Of a DNA stretch of 64,000 nt, positions 23,737 through 32,469 are shown in pieces. The first letter of the stretch is position 1, and every line of letters starts with the position of its first letter. Under the pieces are notes generated by a model. The model was given only the letters and a program-made list of their open reading frames with translations, ran no database searches and was not told the DNA's origin. The stretch is from Agrobacterium larrymoorei (GTDB lineage Bacteria; Pseudomonadota; Alphaproteobacteria; Rhizobiales; Rhizobiaceae). The stretch is taken from NCBI RefSeq assembly GCF_013322225.1, contig NZ_JAAMFB010000027.1, positions 124,001 to 188,000 of the forward strand. The letters are read 5' to 3'. Both the position numbers and the translations under genes were made by a program.

Positions 23737-24324
23737 ATGAAAAAGACACTCACCCTAATCGCTACTGCCGCCCTCATGGGTACGACAGCGTTCGCACCGT
23801 TGGCCATCGCTCAGGAGGCAACTCAGACAGCCCCTGCTAATCCAGGTGCGGCTGCACCGGCAACGCCAGACGCAACACCGGCTCAGCCGATGATACCTGC
23901 GACCCCCGGCACCTCTGCGGATGCAGGCGCTGCATCGGGCACTTATTTGACAGAGCAGTCCCCAACTCAGATTAGCGCCAACGATTATATCGGTAGCGCA
24001 GTCTACACCGGTGCATCCGGTGACGAGAACATCGGTAACGTCACAAACCTTATCCTTGAGGAAAACGGCGGCATCACCGCAGCTGTCGTCGGCGTCGGCG
24101 GCTTCCTTGGTATCGGTACCAAGGACGTGGCTGTCCCGATGGACAAGATCACCATGACGCGTGATACCGACAACGGTTCCATCCGTCTGACAACGACAGA
24201 GACAGCTGAGTCTCTTAAGGCTGCCCCGGAATTCAAGACGATGGAAGACAAGGCGAGCGAAAGTGCTTCGACACCAGCTCCGGCAACCCCGGACAACACT
24301 ACCACGTCTTCGACCAATCCCTGA
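23737..24324 (+). CDS. Exported PRC-barrel domain protein
   Basis: A 195-residue precursor with a Sec signal peptide (MKKTLTLIATAALMGTTAFA, cleavage near AIAQ). A low-complexity Ala/Pro/Thr linker follows (about 28-75), then a PRC-barrel (about 82-160) with YIGSAVYTGA, IGNVTNLILEENGGI and VGGFLGIGTKDVAVPM, and a Pro/Thr/Ser tail. ATG 23737 has AAGGAAGG six bases upstream; the in-frame ATG at 23719 is rejected for lack of a binding site. The upstream EcfG promoter predicts induction by general stress. Proteins of this kind are common stress-induced envelope proteins in rhizobia; the ligand is unknown. Confidence 0.85.
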   Translation: MKKTLTLIATAALMGTTAFAPLAIAQEATQTAPANPGAAAPATPDATPAQPMIPATPGTSADAGAASGTYLTEQSPTQISANDYIGSAVYTGASGDENIGNVTNLILEENGGITAAVVGVGGFLGIGTKDVAVPMDKITMTRDTDNGSIRLTTTETAESLKAAPEFKTMEDKASESASTPAPATPDNTTTSSTNP

Positions 24325-24361
24325 TAACTCTGGGAGAGGAGAGAGCCATGATGGCTTTCGG

Positions 24362-24390
24362 AACACCGGCCTTCTGGCCGGTGTTTTTTT
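24362..24390 (+). terminator. Intrinsic terminator after the PRC-barrel gene
   Basis: CACCGGCC and GGCCGGTG form a perfect stem with a TTCT loop followed by seven T residues. The T tract overlaps the stop codon of the convergent AraC-type gene. Confidence 0.9.
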
Positions 24391-25333
24391 ATTCGGATGC
24401 CAGAAGAGGATAAAGAACCTGTCCATCCTCTTCGCCGCGCGGAAAAGCACCTTCTCGGTGTCGTCGCTCAGCCTCCTTATAGCCCGCTGGACTCACACCA
24501 ATATATCGCTTGAACATCCGTGAGAAATAATAGGAATCGTTATAGCCGGAACGTTCCGCGGTCTGTTTGACATTGCACCCGCTGGCCAACAGCCCCATCG
24601 CCCGTTCCATGCGCTTGAATTCCTGAAACTTGGCCGGTGTCCAGCCGATCTGCCGCTTGAACTCCCTTTTGAAATAATCTGCATTGTACGGCGCGTTCTG
24701 CACCACGGTCTCAGCTACCGTTTCGCTCAAAGGCTCCGCCACGATCTGGCTTGCCGCCACCATGATTGCGAATGACAAGGCATCAGGATTGTTGATATTG
24801 CCAACGGACTGGTCCCGCCAGTCGATAAATGCCGCGCCGATAAACTCCATCAACAACACCATGAAGAGGTGGTGTTGAAGCAAAGTCGTCGAAGAGGGGG
24901 CGGCGATCTCGTGATAACGGCGGACCATGCCTTCGAAGACGGCCCAGTTCGGAAAACGGACACTGCGCCGGAAATCCATCTGCTTCAGCAGGTCCAAGCT
25001 GCCAAAAAGATCCAGAGAGAAATGCTGGGCGACGCCAGTGTATAACTCTTTTGATGTCGAGTGACCTAAGAAACGCGTGTGTGCGGGAATGAGCAGCGCG
25101 TCCCCCGCCCCGATTTCGATTGTATTGCCCTCGATTTCGTACAGGGCCTTACCGCTGAGGCAAATAATCAGGTCATGAACCGAGTTCGTCTTGTCGATAC
25201 TCCATGTCGGAGAATGCCACATCTTGATGGTTGATCGCGTTAGCGTCAAAGCCAGCGCATTAGGCGGAATTTCAGCAAAAATGGCACCTTCATTTTTATC
25301 CATCTTTTCTTCCGGAAATGTCGATTTCGTCAT
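24389..25333 (-). CDS. AraC family transcriptional regulator
   Basis: A 314-residue regulator. The N-terminal part is a cupin-type sugar-binding domain (HDLIICLSGKALYEIEG, then GDALLIPAHTRFLGHS). The C-terminal double helix-turn-helix is at about 205-300, with YNADYFKREFKRQIGWTPAKF and SGYNDSYYFSRMFKRYIGVSP. ATG at codon 11 (MDKNEG) is an alternative start. It is divergent from the ABC transporter and pectinase operon beginning at 25581, with 247 bp between them containing two related palindromes, so it is probably the activator of that operon in response to a pectin-derived oligomer. Confidence 0.9.
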   Translation of the reverse strand: MTKSTFPEEKMDKNEGAIFAEIPPNALALTLTRSTIKMWHSPTWSIDKTNSVHDLIICLSGKALYEIEGNTIEIGAGDALLIPAHTRFLGHSTSKELYTGVAQHFSLDLFGSLDLLKQMDFRRSVRFPNWAVFEGMVRRYHEIAAPSSTTLLQHHLFMVLLMEFIGAAFIDWRDQSVGNINNPDALSFAIMVAASQIVAEPLSETVAETVVQNAPYNADYFKREFKRQIGWTPAKFQEFKRMERAMGLLASGCNVKQTAERSGYNDSYYFSRMFKRYIGVSPAGYKEAERRHREGAFPRGEEDGQVLYPLLASE

Positions 25334-25423
25334 GCGAGTATGGAAGTCATATTATCTCTCATGCTTGCAGAGGAAGCAAGGTTTCGATGAATTGGGAGGA
25401 GTTGGGGGTTTGAGACTGTAGTT

Positions 25424-25437
25424 CGCCGATATTGGCG
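25424..25437. promoter_or_regulatory. Palindrome 1 between the AraC gene and the pectin operon
   Basis: CGCC-N6-GGCG with ATTGGCG in its right half. A related palindrome at 25513-25526 shares CGCC and ATTGGCG. It lies about 35 bp upstream of a TATAAT box at 25471-25476 that has no recognisable -35, as expected for an activator-dependent promoter. Confidence 0.4.
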
Positions 25438-25512
25438 GGCAATGTCGAATGTCCTCAAAACGCAGCCATGTATAATATAGAACATCTCTGCGATGGCTTT
25501 GATGCTATCGCT

Positions 25513-25526
25513 GCGCCTATTGGCGC
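25513..25526. promoter_or_regulatory. Palindrome 2 between the AraC gene and the pectin operon
   Basis: GCGCC-TATT-GGCGC, sharing CGCC and ATTGGCG with the palindrome at 25424-25437. It is downstream of the TATAAT box, so it would lie in the leader or act as a repressing site. Confidence 0.35.
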
Positions 25527-25580
25527 GCTCGTAATCTGGTCAAGAACACCGCAACACGACGTGTCGAGTGAGGCATGGCG

Positions 25581-26465
25581 ATGAGCGGCGATAATCGCTT
25601 TCTGGGGCTGTTTTACCTGACGCCCTATATCATTGGCCTGCTGGTCTTCACCGCACTGCCTTTCTTCGCATCGCTTTACCTGAGCTTCACGAATTACAAC
25701 CTGCTTGATCAGCCGGTTTTCAACGGTCTCGCGAACTACATTAAGCTTTTCACCAGCGACCGCACCTTCCGCAAGTCGTTATGGGTGACGCTGATCTATG
25801 TGTTTACGACCGTCCCGCTTAAACTGGCCTTCGCTCTCTTCATTGCGGTCATTCTGAATTATAAGCTGAAATTCATCAATTTCTTCCGCACGGCCTATTA
25901 TGTTCCATCGATCCTCGGTGGCTCCATCGCCATTGCGGTTCTGTGGCGTTACATTTTCGCCGATACAGGCCTCGTCAATATGGGCCTGAGTTTCTTGGGC
26001 CTCGAAGGCGTCAACTGGTTCGGTGACCCGACCAATGCGCTGTTCACCATCACGATATTGCGGATATGGCAGTTCGGCTCTGCCATGGTCATCTTCCTTG
26101 CGGCGCTGCAAAGCGTGGACAAGTCTCTTTACGAGGCCGCCTCCATCGATGGTGCAGGTAAGTGGAAAACCTTCGTCCACATTACTTTGCCGCTGATCAC
26201 CCCGGTCATTTTCTTCAACCTTATCATGCAGATGGTTCAGGCATTCCAGGAGTTCAACGGCCCTTACATCATTACGCAGGGTGGCCCGTTGAAATCGACT
26301 TACCTGCTTCCGCTCTACATCTATGACGAAGCCTTCAAGCGGTTCGATATGGGATATGCCTCGGCAATCGCGTGGGTTCTCTTCGTCATCATCATGATAC
26401 TGACCGTCGTTGCCTTCTGGTCTTCGCGCCACTGGGTCTACTACGCCGGCGACAAGAGGAGCTGA
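25581..26465 (+). CDS. Sugar ABC transporter permease (MalF/UgpA type), pectin operon
   Basis: A 294-residue inner-membrane protein with six predicted segments and a canonical EAA loop (LYEAASIDGAGKWKTFVHITLPL). ATG 25575 is in frame, but GTGAGG lies only one base before it; ATG 25581 has seven-base spacing and is chosen. It is the first gene of an operon with a second permease, ATPase, binding protein, GH28 and GH105 enzymes. The transporter probably imports oligogalacturonides or rhamnogalacturonan oligomers, judged from the enzymes. Confidence 0.9.
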   Translation: MSGDNRFLGLFYLTPYIIGLLVFTALPFFASLYLSFTNYNLLDQPVFNGLANYIKLFTSDRTFRKSLWVTLIYVFTTVPLKLAFALFIAVILNYKLKFINFFRTAYYVPSILGGSIAIAVLWRYIFADTGLVNMGLSFLGLEGVNWFGDPTNALFTITILRIWQFGSAMVIFLAALQSVDKSLYEAASIDGAGKWKTFVHITLPLITPVIFFNLIMQMVQAFQEFNGPYIITQGGPLKSTYLLPLYIYDEAFKRFDMGYASAIAWVLFVIIMILTVVAFWSSRHWVYYAGDKRS

Positions 26466-26467
26466 TC

Positions 26468-27376
26468 ATGGTCGATCAAACTATCTCCAATATGGACCTG
26501 GTGGCTGCAAACGCTGAAAAGGCCCGCAACCGCGAAGTCGTCCGTGCTCGTTTCAGCGCCGGGTTCCGCTACTTCCTTCTTGCCGCCGTCGGTTTGCTGA
26601 TGCTCTATCCGCTGATCTGGCTGATAGGTGCTTCCTTCAAGACGAATGCGGAAATCTTCAACAATCCCGGTTTCTGGCCGGAAAATCCGACGCTGGACGG
26701 CTATATCAAAGGCTGGCAGACCTCGACGCCTTACACGTTTGGTACGTTCTTCCTGAACACGCTCTGGATCGTCGTACCGAAAATGATCGGTACTGCAATT
26801 TCCTGCACGGCGGTCGCTTATGGCTTTGCACGCTTCGAATTTCCCTACAAGAAAATCCTGTTTGCATCCCTTATCGCAACGCTTCTCTTGCCGAACGTCG
26901 TAACCCGCATCCCGCAGTATCTGCTGTTCCGCGATCTCGGCTGGCTGGATACTTATCTGCCGCTTTGGGTGCCGTCGGCTTTCGCAGGCGATGCATTCTT
27001 CGTTTTCATGCTGGTGCAGTTCCTGCGTGCCATTCCGCGTGACATGGAAGAAGCAGCCCGCGTCGATGGCGCGTCAACCATGCAGACCTTGATTTTCATC
27101 GTCGTGCCGCTTTTGATGCCTGCGCTGATTTCGGTGTGCCTGTTCCAGTTCATGTGGACCATGAACGACTTCCTTGGTCCGCTGATCTACCTCTCCTCCG
27201 TTGAAAAATATCCGGTTTCGCTCGCGCTCAAACTTTCGATCGATACCACCGAAGCATTCGACTGGAACCGCATTCTCGCCATGTCCGTCCTCGCGCTCGC
27301 ACCTGCTCTGGCAGTGTTCTTCATCGCGCAGAAATACTTCATCGACGGCATCTCGTCTGGCGGCATCAAAGGATAA
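26468..27376 (+). CDS. Sugar ABC transporter permease (MalG/UgpE type), pectin operon
   Basis: A 302-residue inner-membrane protein with an N-terminal cytoplasmic extension of about 35 residues before the first membrane segment. The EAA loop is DMEEAARVDGASTMQTLIF. The start at 26468 lies two bases after the stop of the partner permease and has GAGG upstream (AAGAGGAGCTG region). It completes the membrane channel together with the 25581-26465 product. Confidence 0.9.
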   Translation: MVDQTISNMDLVAANAEKARNREVVRARFSAGFRYFLLAAVGLLMLYPLIWLIGASFKTNAEIFNNPGFWPENPTLDGYIKGWQTSTPYTFGTFFLNTLWIVVPKMIGTAISCTAVAYGFARFEFPYKKILFASLIATLLLPNVVTRIPQYLLFRDLGWLDTYLPLWVPSAFAGDAFFVFMLVQFLRAIPRDMEEAARVDGASTMQTLIFIVVPLLMPALISVCLFQFMWTMNDFLGPLIYLSSVEKYPVSLALKLSIDTTEAFDWNRILAMSVLALAPALAVFFIAQKYFIDGISSGGIKG

Positions 27377-27381
27377 ATGAC

Positions 27382-28491
27382 ATGGCACGTCTCCAACTCA
27401 GAAATCTCGAAAAAGACTACTCATCCTTCCGTGCCGTGCATGGGATCAACCTCGATATCGAGGACGGTGAATTCATGGTTCTGGTCGGTCCTTCCGGCTG
27501 TGCCAAATCCACCACTCTGCGCATGATCGCGGGCCTGGAGCGCATAACCGGCGGCGAAATTCTGATCGGTGGTGAGCTTGTCAACGACAAGCCGCCGGGT
27601 GAGCGCGGCATCTCCATGGTGTTCCAGAACTACGCGCTTTATCCGCATATGAAGGTGCGCAAGAACCTGTCTTTCAGCATGCGCCTGAAGCGCCGCTCGA
27701 AGGCGGAGATCGAAAACGCCACGCAGGACGTTTCCGAAACGCTTGAAATTCAGGCGCTCCTTGACCGTCTGCCAAAACAGCTTTCCGGTGGTCAGGCGCA
27801 GCGCGTTGCCGTTGGTCGCGCGCTCATCAAGAAGCCGCAGGTATTTCTGTTCGATGAGCCGCTGTCCAACCTCGATGCCAAGCTGCGCGCCTCCATGCGC
27901 GTCCGCATCACCGATCTTCACAAACGGCTCAAGGCGGAAGGCCAGCAGGCGACTGTGGTTTACGTCACCCACGACCAGACGGAAGCCATGACGATGGGCG
28001 ACCGCATCTGTGTGATGAAGGAGGGTCACATCATGCAGGTGGCTGATCCGGTCACACTTTACACCAAGCCTGCCAATACTTTCGTGGCCGGTTTCATCGG
28101 CAGCCCGGAAATGAACCTGATCGATGCCACCTTGGAAAGCGATGGAGCGATCAACGTCGCAGGACAGAGGCTTGCACTTGGGCCTGAACTGACGGATCGG
28201 CTGGCGGCCAACGCGCCGAAAGATATCGTCTTCGGCGTCCGCCCGCAGCATTTCAGCCTCGTTGCACCAGATTCGACCAATGCGATCTCGGGAAAAATCA
28301 GCCATGTCGAGTTCATGGGGCACGAGGTCTATCTGCATCTGAGAGCCGGGCAGAACAAACTGATCGCGGTCGTTCCTTCTCATGCCTATGACCGCAAAGC
28401 ACTGCGCGACGATCAGGTCTGGCTTAGCGCCGACGCGAAATCCGTTCATGTCTTTAACCGCCAGACCGGCGAAAATATCAGCCTGGTCTGA
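27382..28491 (+). CDS. Sugar ABC transporter ATP-binding protein (UgpC type) with variant Walker A
   Basis: A 369-residue ATPase. The signature is LSGGQAQRVAVGRAL, Walker B is [12 protein letters not shown] and the switch His is in VTHDQTEAM. A C-terminal TOBE/OB regulatory region follows. Walker A reads GPSGCAKSTTL: the Gly just before the catalytic Lys is Ala (codon GCC), while Lys and Ser are kept. This variant also occurs in other rhizobial UgpC-like ATPases as far as is remembered, so it is probably functional. The gene lies five bases after the permease gene and before the binding-protein gene of the pectin operon. Confidence 0.9.
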   Translation: MARLQLRNLEKDYSSFRAVHGINLDIEDGEFMVLVGPSGCAKSTTLRMIAGLERITGGEILIGGELVNDKPPGERGISMVFQNYALYPHMKVRKNLSFSMRLKRRSKAEIENATQDVSETLEIQALLDRLPKQLSGGQAQRVAVGRALIKKPQVFLFDEPLSNLDAKLRASMRVRITDLHKRLKAEGQQATVVYVTHDQTEAMTMGDRICVMKEGHIMQVADPVTLYTKPANTFVAGFIGSPEMNLIDATLESDGAINVAGQRLALGPELTDRLAANAPKDIVFGVRPQHFSLVAPDSTNAISGKISHVEFMGHEVYLHLRAGQNKLIAVVPSHAYDRKALRDDQVWLSADAKSVHVFNRQTGENISLV

Positions 28492-28530
28492 CATCCGTCT
28501 TCACACGTCGATTTATCGGGAGGAAATATA

Positions 28531-29802
28531 ATGAAACGTGCAATCATTCTCGCAGCCCTTTTTGCTGCAACAAGTATCGGCAGCGCGAGCGCCGCCAATC
28601 TTCGCATGTCCTGGTGGGGCAGCGATGATCGCCACCTTGCCACGCAGGAGGCATTGAAGGTCTGCGGCGCGAAGTTCGGCCATATGATTTCGCCGGAATT
28701 CACCGGTTGGGGCGGTCATCAGGAAAAGATCGCGACTCAGCTCGCTGGTCGCACCGAGCCGGATATCATGCAGATCAACTGGCCATGGCTGCCGCTTTTC
28801 TCCAAGAGTGGAGAGGGCTTTGCCGACCTGAACCAGTTTAAGGACGTCATCGACTTCAGCCAGTGGTCCGATTCAGAGCTGCAAAGCGGCGTTGTGAAGG
28901 GCAAGATGAACGGCGTTCCGGTCTCCACGACCGGGCGAATTTTCATGTTCAACAAGACGATTTATGAAAAGGCTGGCATTGCCGTTCCCAAGACATGGGA
29001 CGAAATGTTCGCAGCGGCTCCGGTTCTAAAAGCCAAACTGGGCAACGACTATTACCCCTTCGAAGCGGCACCTTCCGAAGGCAACGGCCTGAATGCGCGC
29101 ATCGTAGTCATTCTGCGCGCCACGCAGATGACGGGCAAGACCTTCATCGACCCGGAAACCAACAAGGTCGCCTGGACGGAAGAAGAGCTGGCAGCTGCTC
29201 TCAATTTCTACCAGTCGATGGTGGACAAAGGCGTCATCGAATCCTGGAAGAATTCATCAGCGGGAGGCAATCGCCCGCTTTTCGAAAACCAGAAGTGGTC
29301 GGATGGCCGTTACGCCAGCTCTTACCAGTGGGATAGCACCTACGGCAAAATTGCCGCTCCGCTCCAGAAAGGTCTCGAACTCGTTCCAACCATGAACCTG
29401 ACGTCGGAAGGCGGCAAGACGGAAGGCATCTACCGCAAACCGTCCATGCTGTTCGCCATTTCGAAAAACAGCAAGGAACCCAAGGCAGCTGCCGAGATCA
29501 TCAATTGCCTGCTCAACGATCCTGAGGCCGTGACCATTCTCGGTGCAACGCGTGGCATTCCCTCCAGCAAGATCGCCATCAAGACGTTGACGGATGCCGG
29601 CAAGATCAAGCCCGTCCAGATAGACGCCTACAAGATCGTCACGGAATCGGAAGGTCCGAAGGTTTCTCCTCTTATCGAACATCCCCGCATCACGGATGCG
29701 TTCGATACCAATCTTGAGGCCTTCGCCTACGGTCAGCAGTCCGCAGAGGATACCGCAGCGGAAATCATCGCCAGCGTCGATGAAGCGCTGACGGGTATCT
29801 AA
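28531..29802 (+). CDS. Sugar ABC transporter substrate-binding protein, pectin operon
   Basis: A 423-residue periplasmic protein with a signal peptide (MKRAIILAALFAATSIGSA, mature part from about ANLRMSWWG). It is a family 1 extracellular solute-binding protein with SWWGSDDRH, DIMQINWPWLPLFS and RIFMFNKTIYEKAG. GGGAGG lies upstream at good spacing. Its neighbours are the two permeases and ATPase upstream and the GH28 enzyme 12 bp downstream. The likely ligand is a pectin-derived oligosaccharide. Confidence 0.92.
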   Translation: MKRAIILAALFAATSIGSASAANLRMSWWGSDDRHLATQEALKVCGAKFGHMISPEFTGWGGHQEKIATQLAGRTEPDIMQINWPWLPLFSKSGEGFADLNQFKDVIDFSQWSDSELQSGVVKGKMNGVPVSTTGRIFMFNKTIYEKAGIAVPKTWDEMFAAAPVLKAKLGNDYYPFEAAPSEGNGLNARIVVILRATQMTGKTFIDPETNKVAWTEEELAAALNFYQSMVDKGVIESWKNSSAGGNRPLFENQKWSDGRYASSYQWDSTYGKIAAPLQKGLELVPTMNLTSEGGKTEGIYRKPSMLFAISKNSKEPKAAAEIINCLLNDPEAVTILGATRGIPSSKIAIKTLTDAGKIKPVQIDAYKIVTESEGPKVSPLIEHPRITDAFDTNLEAFAYGQQSAEDTAAEIIASVDEALTGI

Positions 29803-29814
29803 GGGGCAATTTCC

Positions 29815-31356
29815 ATGACAGGTACCGTCATCCAGGTCGTCGCAACAACCTCCCGCACGGCAACGTTCAGCGTGGATTCTCACAGGCATCTTTACGCGCT
29901 GAACAGGGCGGCGGGCTGGAGCATTGCGGGGGAGGATGGCGGTGTCGTCCTGCGCGGTGAAACATCCTCTGTCGTTTTTACCGTGACCGGACTCGAGCCC
30001 TCTCTATCCTATAATCTTTCCGTGAGTGGTGAGGTTGCGAATTTCTCAACAAAGCCCGAAACCGCTTTGCTCGATATTCGCGACTTCGGCGCGGATACGG
30101 ATCAGGCCGATAATGCCAGTGCCATCAATCGCGCCATCAAAGCTTTGCCGAAAGGTGGAACGCTTACAATTCCGTCGGGTCTGTGGAAAAGCGGCCCAAT
30201 CTTCCTGAAGAGCCATATGACGTTGCTGCTTGAGGGTGGCGCTGAGCTTTCGTCTTTGTCGGACTGGAACGATCTACAGATTTTCCCTCACCGGCATGAA
30301 GACGGTCGTGTCTTCGGAACCTGGGAAGGTGTGGCGGAGCCGATATTTGCCAGCATCATCAATGCCATCGACTGTGAAAACCTGACGATCACGGGAGCAG
30401 GCATTATCGATGGCGGCGGAGATCGTGGCGACTGGTGGACGTGGCCCAAGGAAACGCGGCGGGGTGCGCGGCGTCCGCGCACTCTGTTTCTCTCCGGCTG
30501 CCGCGACCTGACGCTGACGGGCTTCACCGTCCGCAACTCACCCTCATGGACCGTGCATCCGGTTCTATGCGACCGTGTGCTGGCGGCCGATCTGAAAATT
30601 CACAACGAGCCGAACTCCCCAAACACGGACGGATTGAACCCAGAGTGTTGCCAGGATGTGCGGCTGGTCGGCCTGTTCATTTCCGTAGGCGATGACTGCA
30701 TCGCCATCAAGGCGGGCAAAAAACATCCTTTTGGCGGGCCGAATCGTCCAACCGAACGTATCGATATCGTCAACTGCCTGATGGAACGCGGCCATGGCGC
30801 GGTCGTCATGGGCAGCGAAATGAGTGCTGGAGTCCACGACATCAATATCAGCCACTGCCATTTCGTCGGCACGGATCGCGGCTTGCGCATCAAGACCCGG
30901 CGAGGACGAGGCGGGGGCGTTTCCAATGTTCAGGTTCTCGATTGCCGTATGGAGAACGTCTCGACGCCGATTGCCGTCAACGCCTTCTATTTCTGCGATG
31001 CAGATGGCCGTTCGGACTACGTGCAGTCGCGTGAGGCTTTGCCAGTGACAGCTGAGACCCCGAGCCTATCGAGCTTTACGATCCGAAATGTTGACGTCAT
31101 CGACGCATCGATCTGCGCGGCCGCATTTTATGGCCTGCCGGAATCCCAAATCCGTGACGTGACCATAGACAATTACAACGTGACCTATCGAGAGGACGCC
31201 GAGCCTGAGGTGGCCGAAATGGCCTGTTATCTACCGGCACTCAGACACGCAGGCATCGTTGCCGAGAACACGCAGTTCAAGAAACTGGCAGGGCTCAGCC
31301 CCGCATCCATAGACCCAAGAGAGAATGACAAAGCCGATGCTGAACAGCTATTTTGA
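29815..31356 (+). CDS. Glycoside hydrolase family 28 (polygalacturonase-type), cytoplasmic
   Basis: A 513-residue enzyme with a fibronectin-like N-terminal module (about 1-85) before the parallel beta-helix. The GH28 catalytic signatures are in order: NTDGLNPE (catalytic Asp), SVGDDCIAIKAG (two catalytic Asp), RGHGAVVMGSE (catalytic His) and RGLRIKTRRG. These hydrolyse alpha-1,4-linked galacturonic acid. No signal peptide is present, so it acts in the cytoplasm on imported oligomers, probably as an exo-enzyme. Its 3' end overlaps the following GH105 gene by 32 bp in another frame, showing tight coupling. Confidence 0.92.
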   Translation: MTGTVIQVVATTSRTATFSVDSHRHLYALNRAAGWSIAGEDGGVVLRGETSSVVFTVTGLEPSLSYNLSVSGEVANFSTKPETALLDIRDFGADTDQADNASAINRAIKALPKGGTLTIPSGLWKSGPIFLKSHMTLLLEGGAELSSLSDWNDLQIFPHRHEDGRVFGTWEGVAEPIFASIINAIDCENLTITGAGIIDGGGDRGDWWTWPKETRRGARRPRTLFLSGCRDLTLTGFTVRNSPSWTVHPVLCDRVLAADLKIHNEPNSPNTDGLNPECCQDVRLVGLFISVGDDCIAIKAGKKHPFGGPNRPTERIDIVNCLMERGHGAVVMGSEMSAGVHDINISHCHFVGTDRGLRIKTRRGRGGGVSNVQVLDCRMENVSTPIAVNAFYFCDADGRSDYVQSREALPVTAETPSLSSFTIRNVDVIDASICAAAFYGLPESQIRDVTIDNYNVTYREDAEPEVAEMACYLPALRHAGIVAENTQFKKLAGLSPASIDPRENDKADAEQLF

Positions 31357-32446
31357 CGATTACGCCCGCGACTATGATTACTACAAGGGTGGCGCGTGGT
31401 GTTATGAGGATGGCTGCCTCTATCGCGGTTTGATCTCGCTCTACGAAGCGAGCGGCGACCAGCGCTGGCTCGACCATCTTCTACGTCTCGTCAATGGGCA
31501 GGTGGATGCCGAAAACCGGCTGCGCGAATACCGGATCGATGAGTTCAACATCGACAATGTCCTGGCGGGTCGTGCGCTGATCTATCTTTATCGCAAGACG
31601 GGCGATCAGAAATGGTTGGAGACGGCAAAGCCTTTAGCCGAGCAGTTGCGTTTCCACCCGCGCACAAATGCCGGGCCATACTGGCATAAACTCCGTTACC
31701 CGCATCAGGTCTGGCTTGACGGGCTATACATGGCCCTGCCGTTCAAGATCGAATATGCCCTTGCCGAAGGTGCGCCGGAGTTACTTTCCGATACCGCAGA
31801 GCAGTTTTTGACATCCCTCGATCTTACCCATGATAAGGCATCTGGCCTTTATAAACACGGTTACGACGAGGCCCGGATTCAGGAATGGGCGGACAAGGAA
31901 ACGGGCCTGTCGCCGTCGCTCTGGGCGCGCGCGCTCGGCTGGCTCGCCATGGCCTTCGTGGATATTCTGGAGTTTCTGCCGCAGGGTTCGCAGAAAAAGG
32001 AAATCGAGAAGCGGGCGAGTGCATTTGCAGAGCAAATCTCACGGCTTCAACAGGAAGACGGACGCTGGTTGCAGGTTATCGACAGACCCGATGTCTCGGG
32101 CAATTATCCGGAGAGCTCGGCAACGGCGATGTTCGCCTATTTCTTCCTTAAGGGCGCGCGCCTCGGTGTAACGGGTATTATGGCGGGTCCGGGTCAGAGG
32201 GCGTTGGACGCTCTTGTTTCCACGGAACTCAAAGCCCAGGCGGGTGAACGCCTGAAGCTGCAAAACATCTGCTGTGTCGCCGGGCTTGGTGGTTTTGGCG
32301 GAGTTTACCGGGACGGGACGGTGGAATATTATCTTTCGGAAATCATTCGTGCCGATGACATCAAAGGCGTCGGCCCACTGATGATGGCGCATAGCGAAAG
32401 TCTGCTCGCGTCAAAGCAAAAGCCGGTGTTGGCAGCGGCGGGATAA
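31325..32446 (+). CDS. Glycoside hydrolase family 105 (unsaturated rhamnogalacturonyl hydrolase-like)
   Basis: A 373-residue alpha/alpha-barrel enzyme resembling YteR/YesR. Motifs include YYKGGAWCYEDGCLYRGL, RIDEFNIDNVLAGRALIYL (with the candidate catalytic Asp), RYPHQVWLDGLYMALPF and LSPSLWARALGWLAMAFVD. The family removes unsaturated uronic acid residues left by lyases from rhamnogalacturonan oligomers by hydration. ATG 31325 lies against AGAGAG inside the end of the GH28 gene; ATG 31337 is a possible alternative. No signal peptide, so cytoplasmic. It is the last gene of the pectin operon. Confidence 0.9.
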   Translation: MTKPMLNSYFDDYARDYDYYKGGAWCYEDGCLYRGLISLYEASGDQRWLDHLLRLVNGQVDAENRLREYRIDEFNIDNVLAGRALIYLYRKTGDQKWLETAKPLAEQLRFHPRTNAGPYWHKLRYPHQVWLDGLYMALPFKIEYALAEGAPELLSDTAEQFLTSLDLTHDKASGLYKHGYDEARIQEWADKETGLSPSLWARALGWLAMAFVDILEFLPQGSQKKEIEKRASAFAEQISRLQQEDGRWLQVIDRPDVSGNYPESSATAMFAYFFLKGARLGVTGIMAGPGQRALDALVSTELKAQAGERLKLQNICCVAGLGGFGGVYRDGTVEYYLSEIIRADDIKGVGPLMMAHSESLLASKQKPVLAAAG

Positions 32447-32469
32447 CCCGCCGCTTCGAGCGTCTCGTC

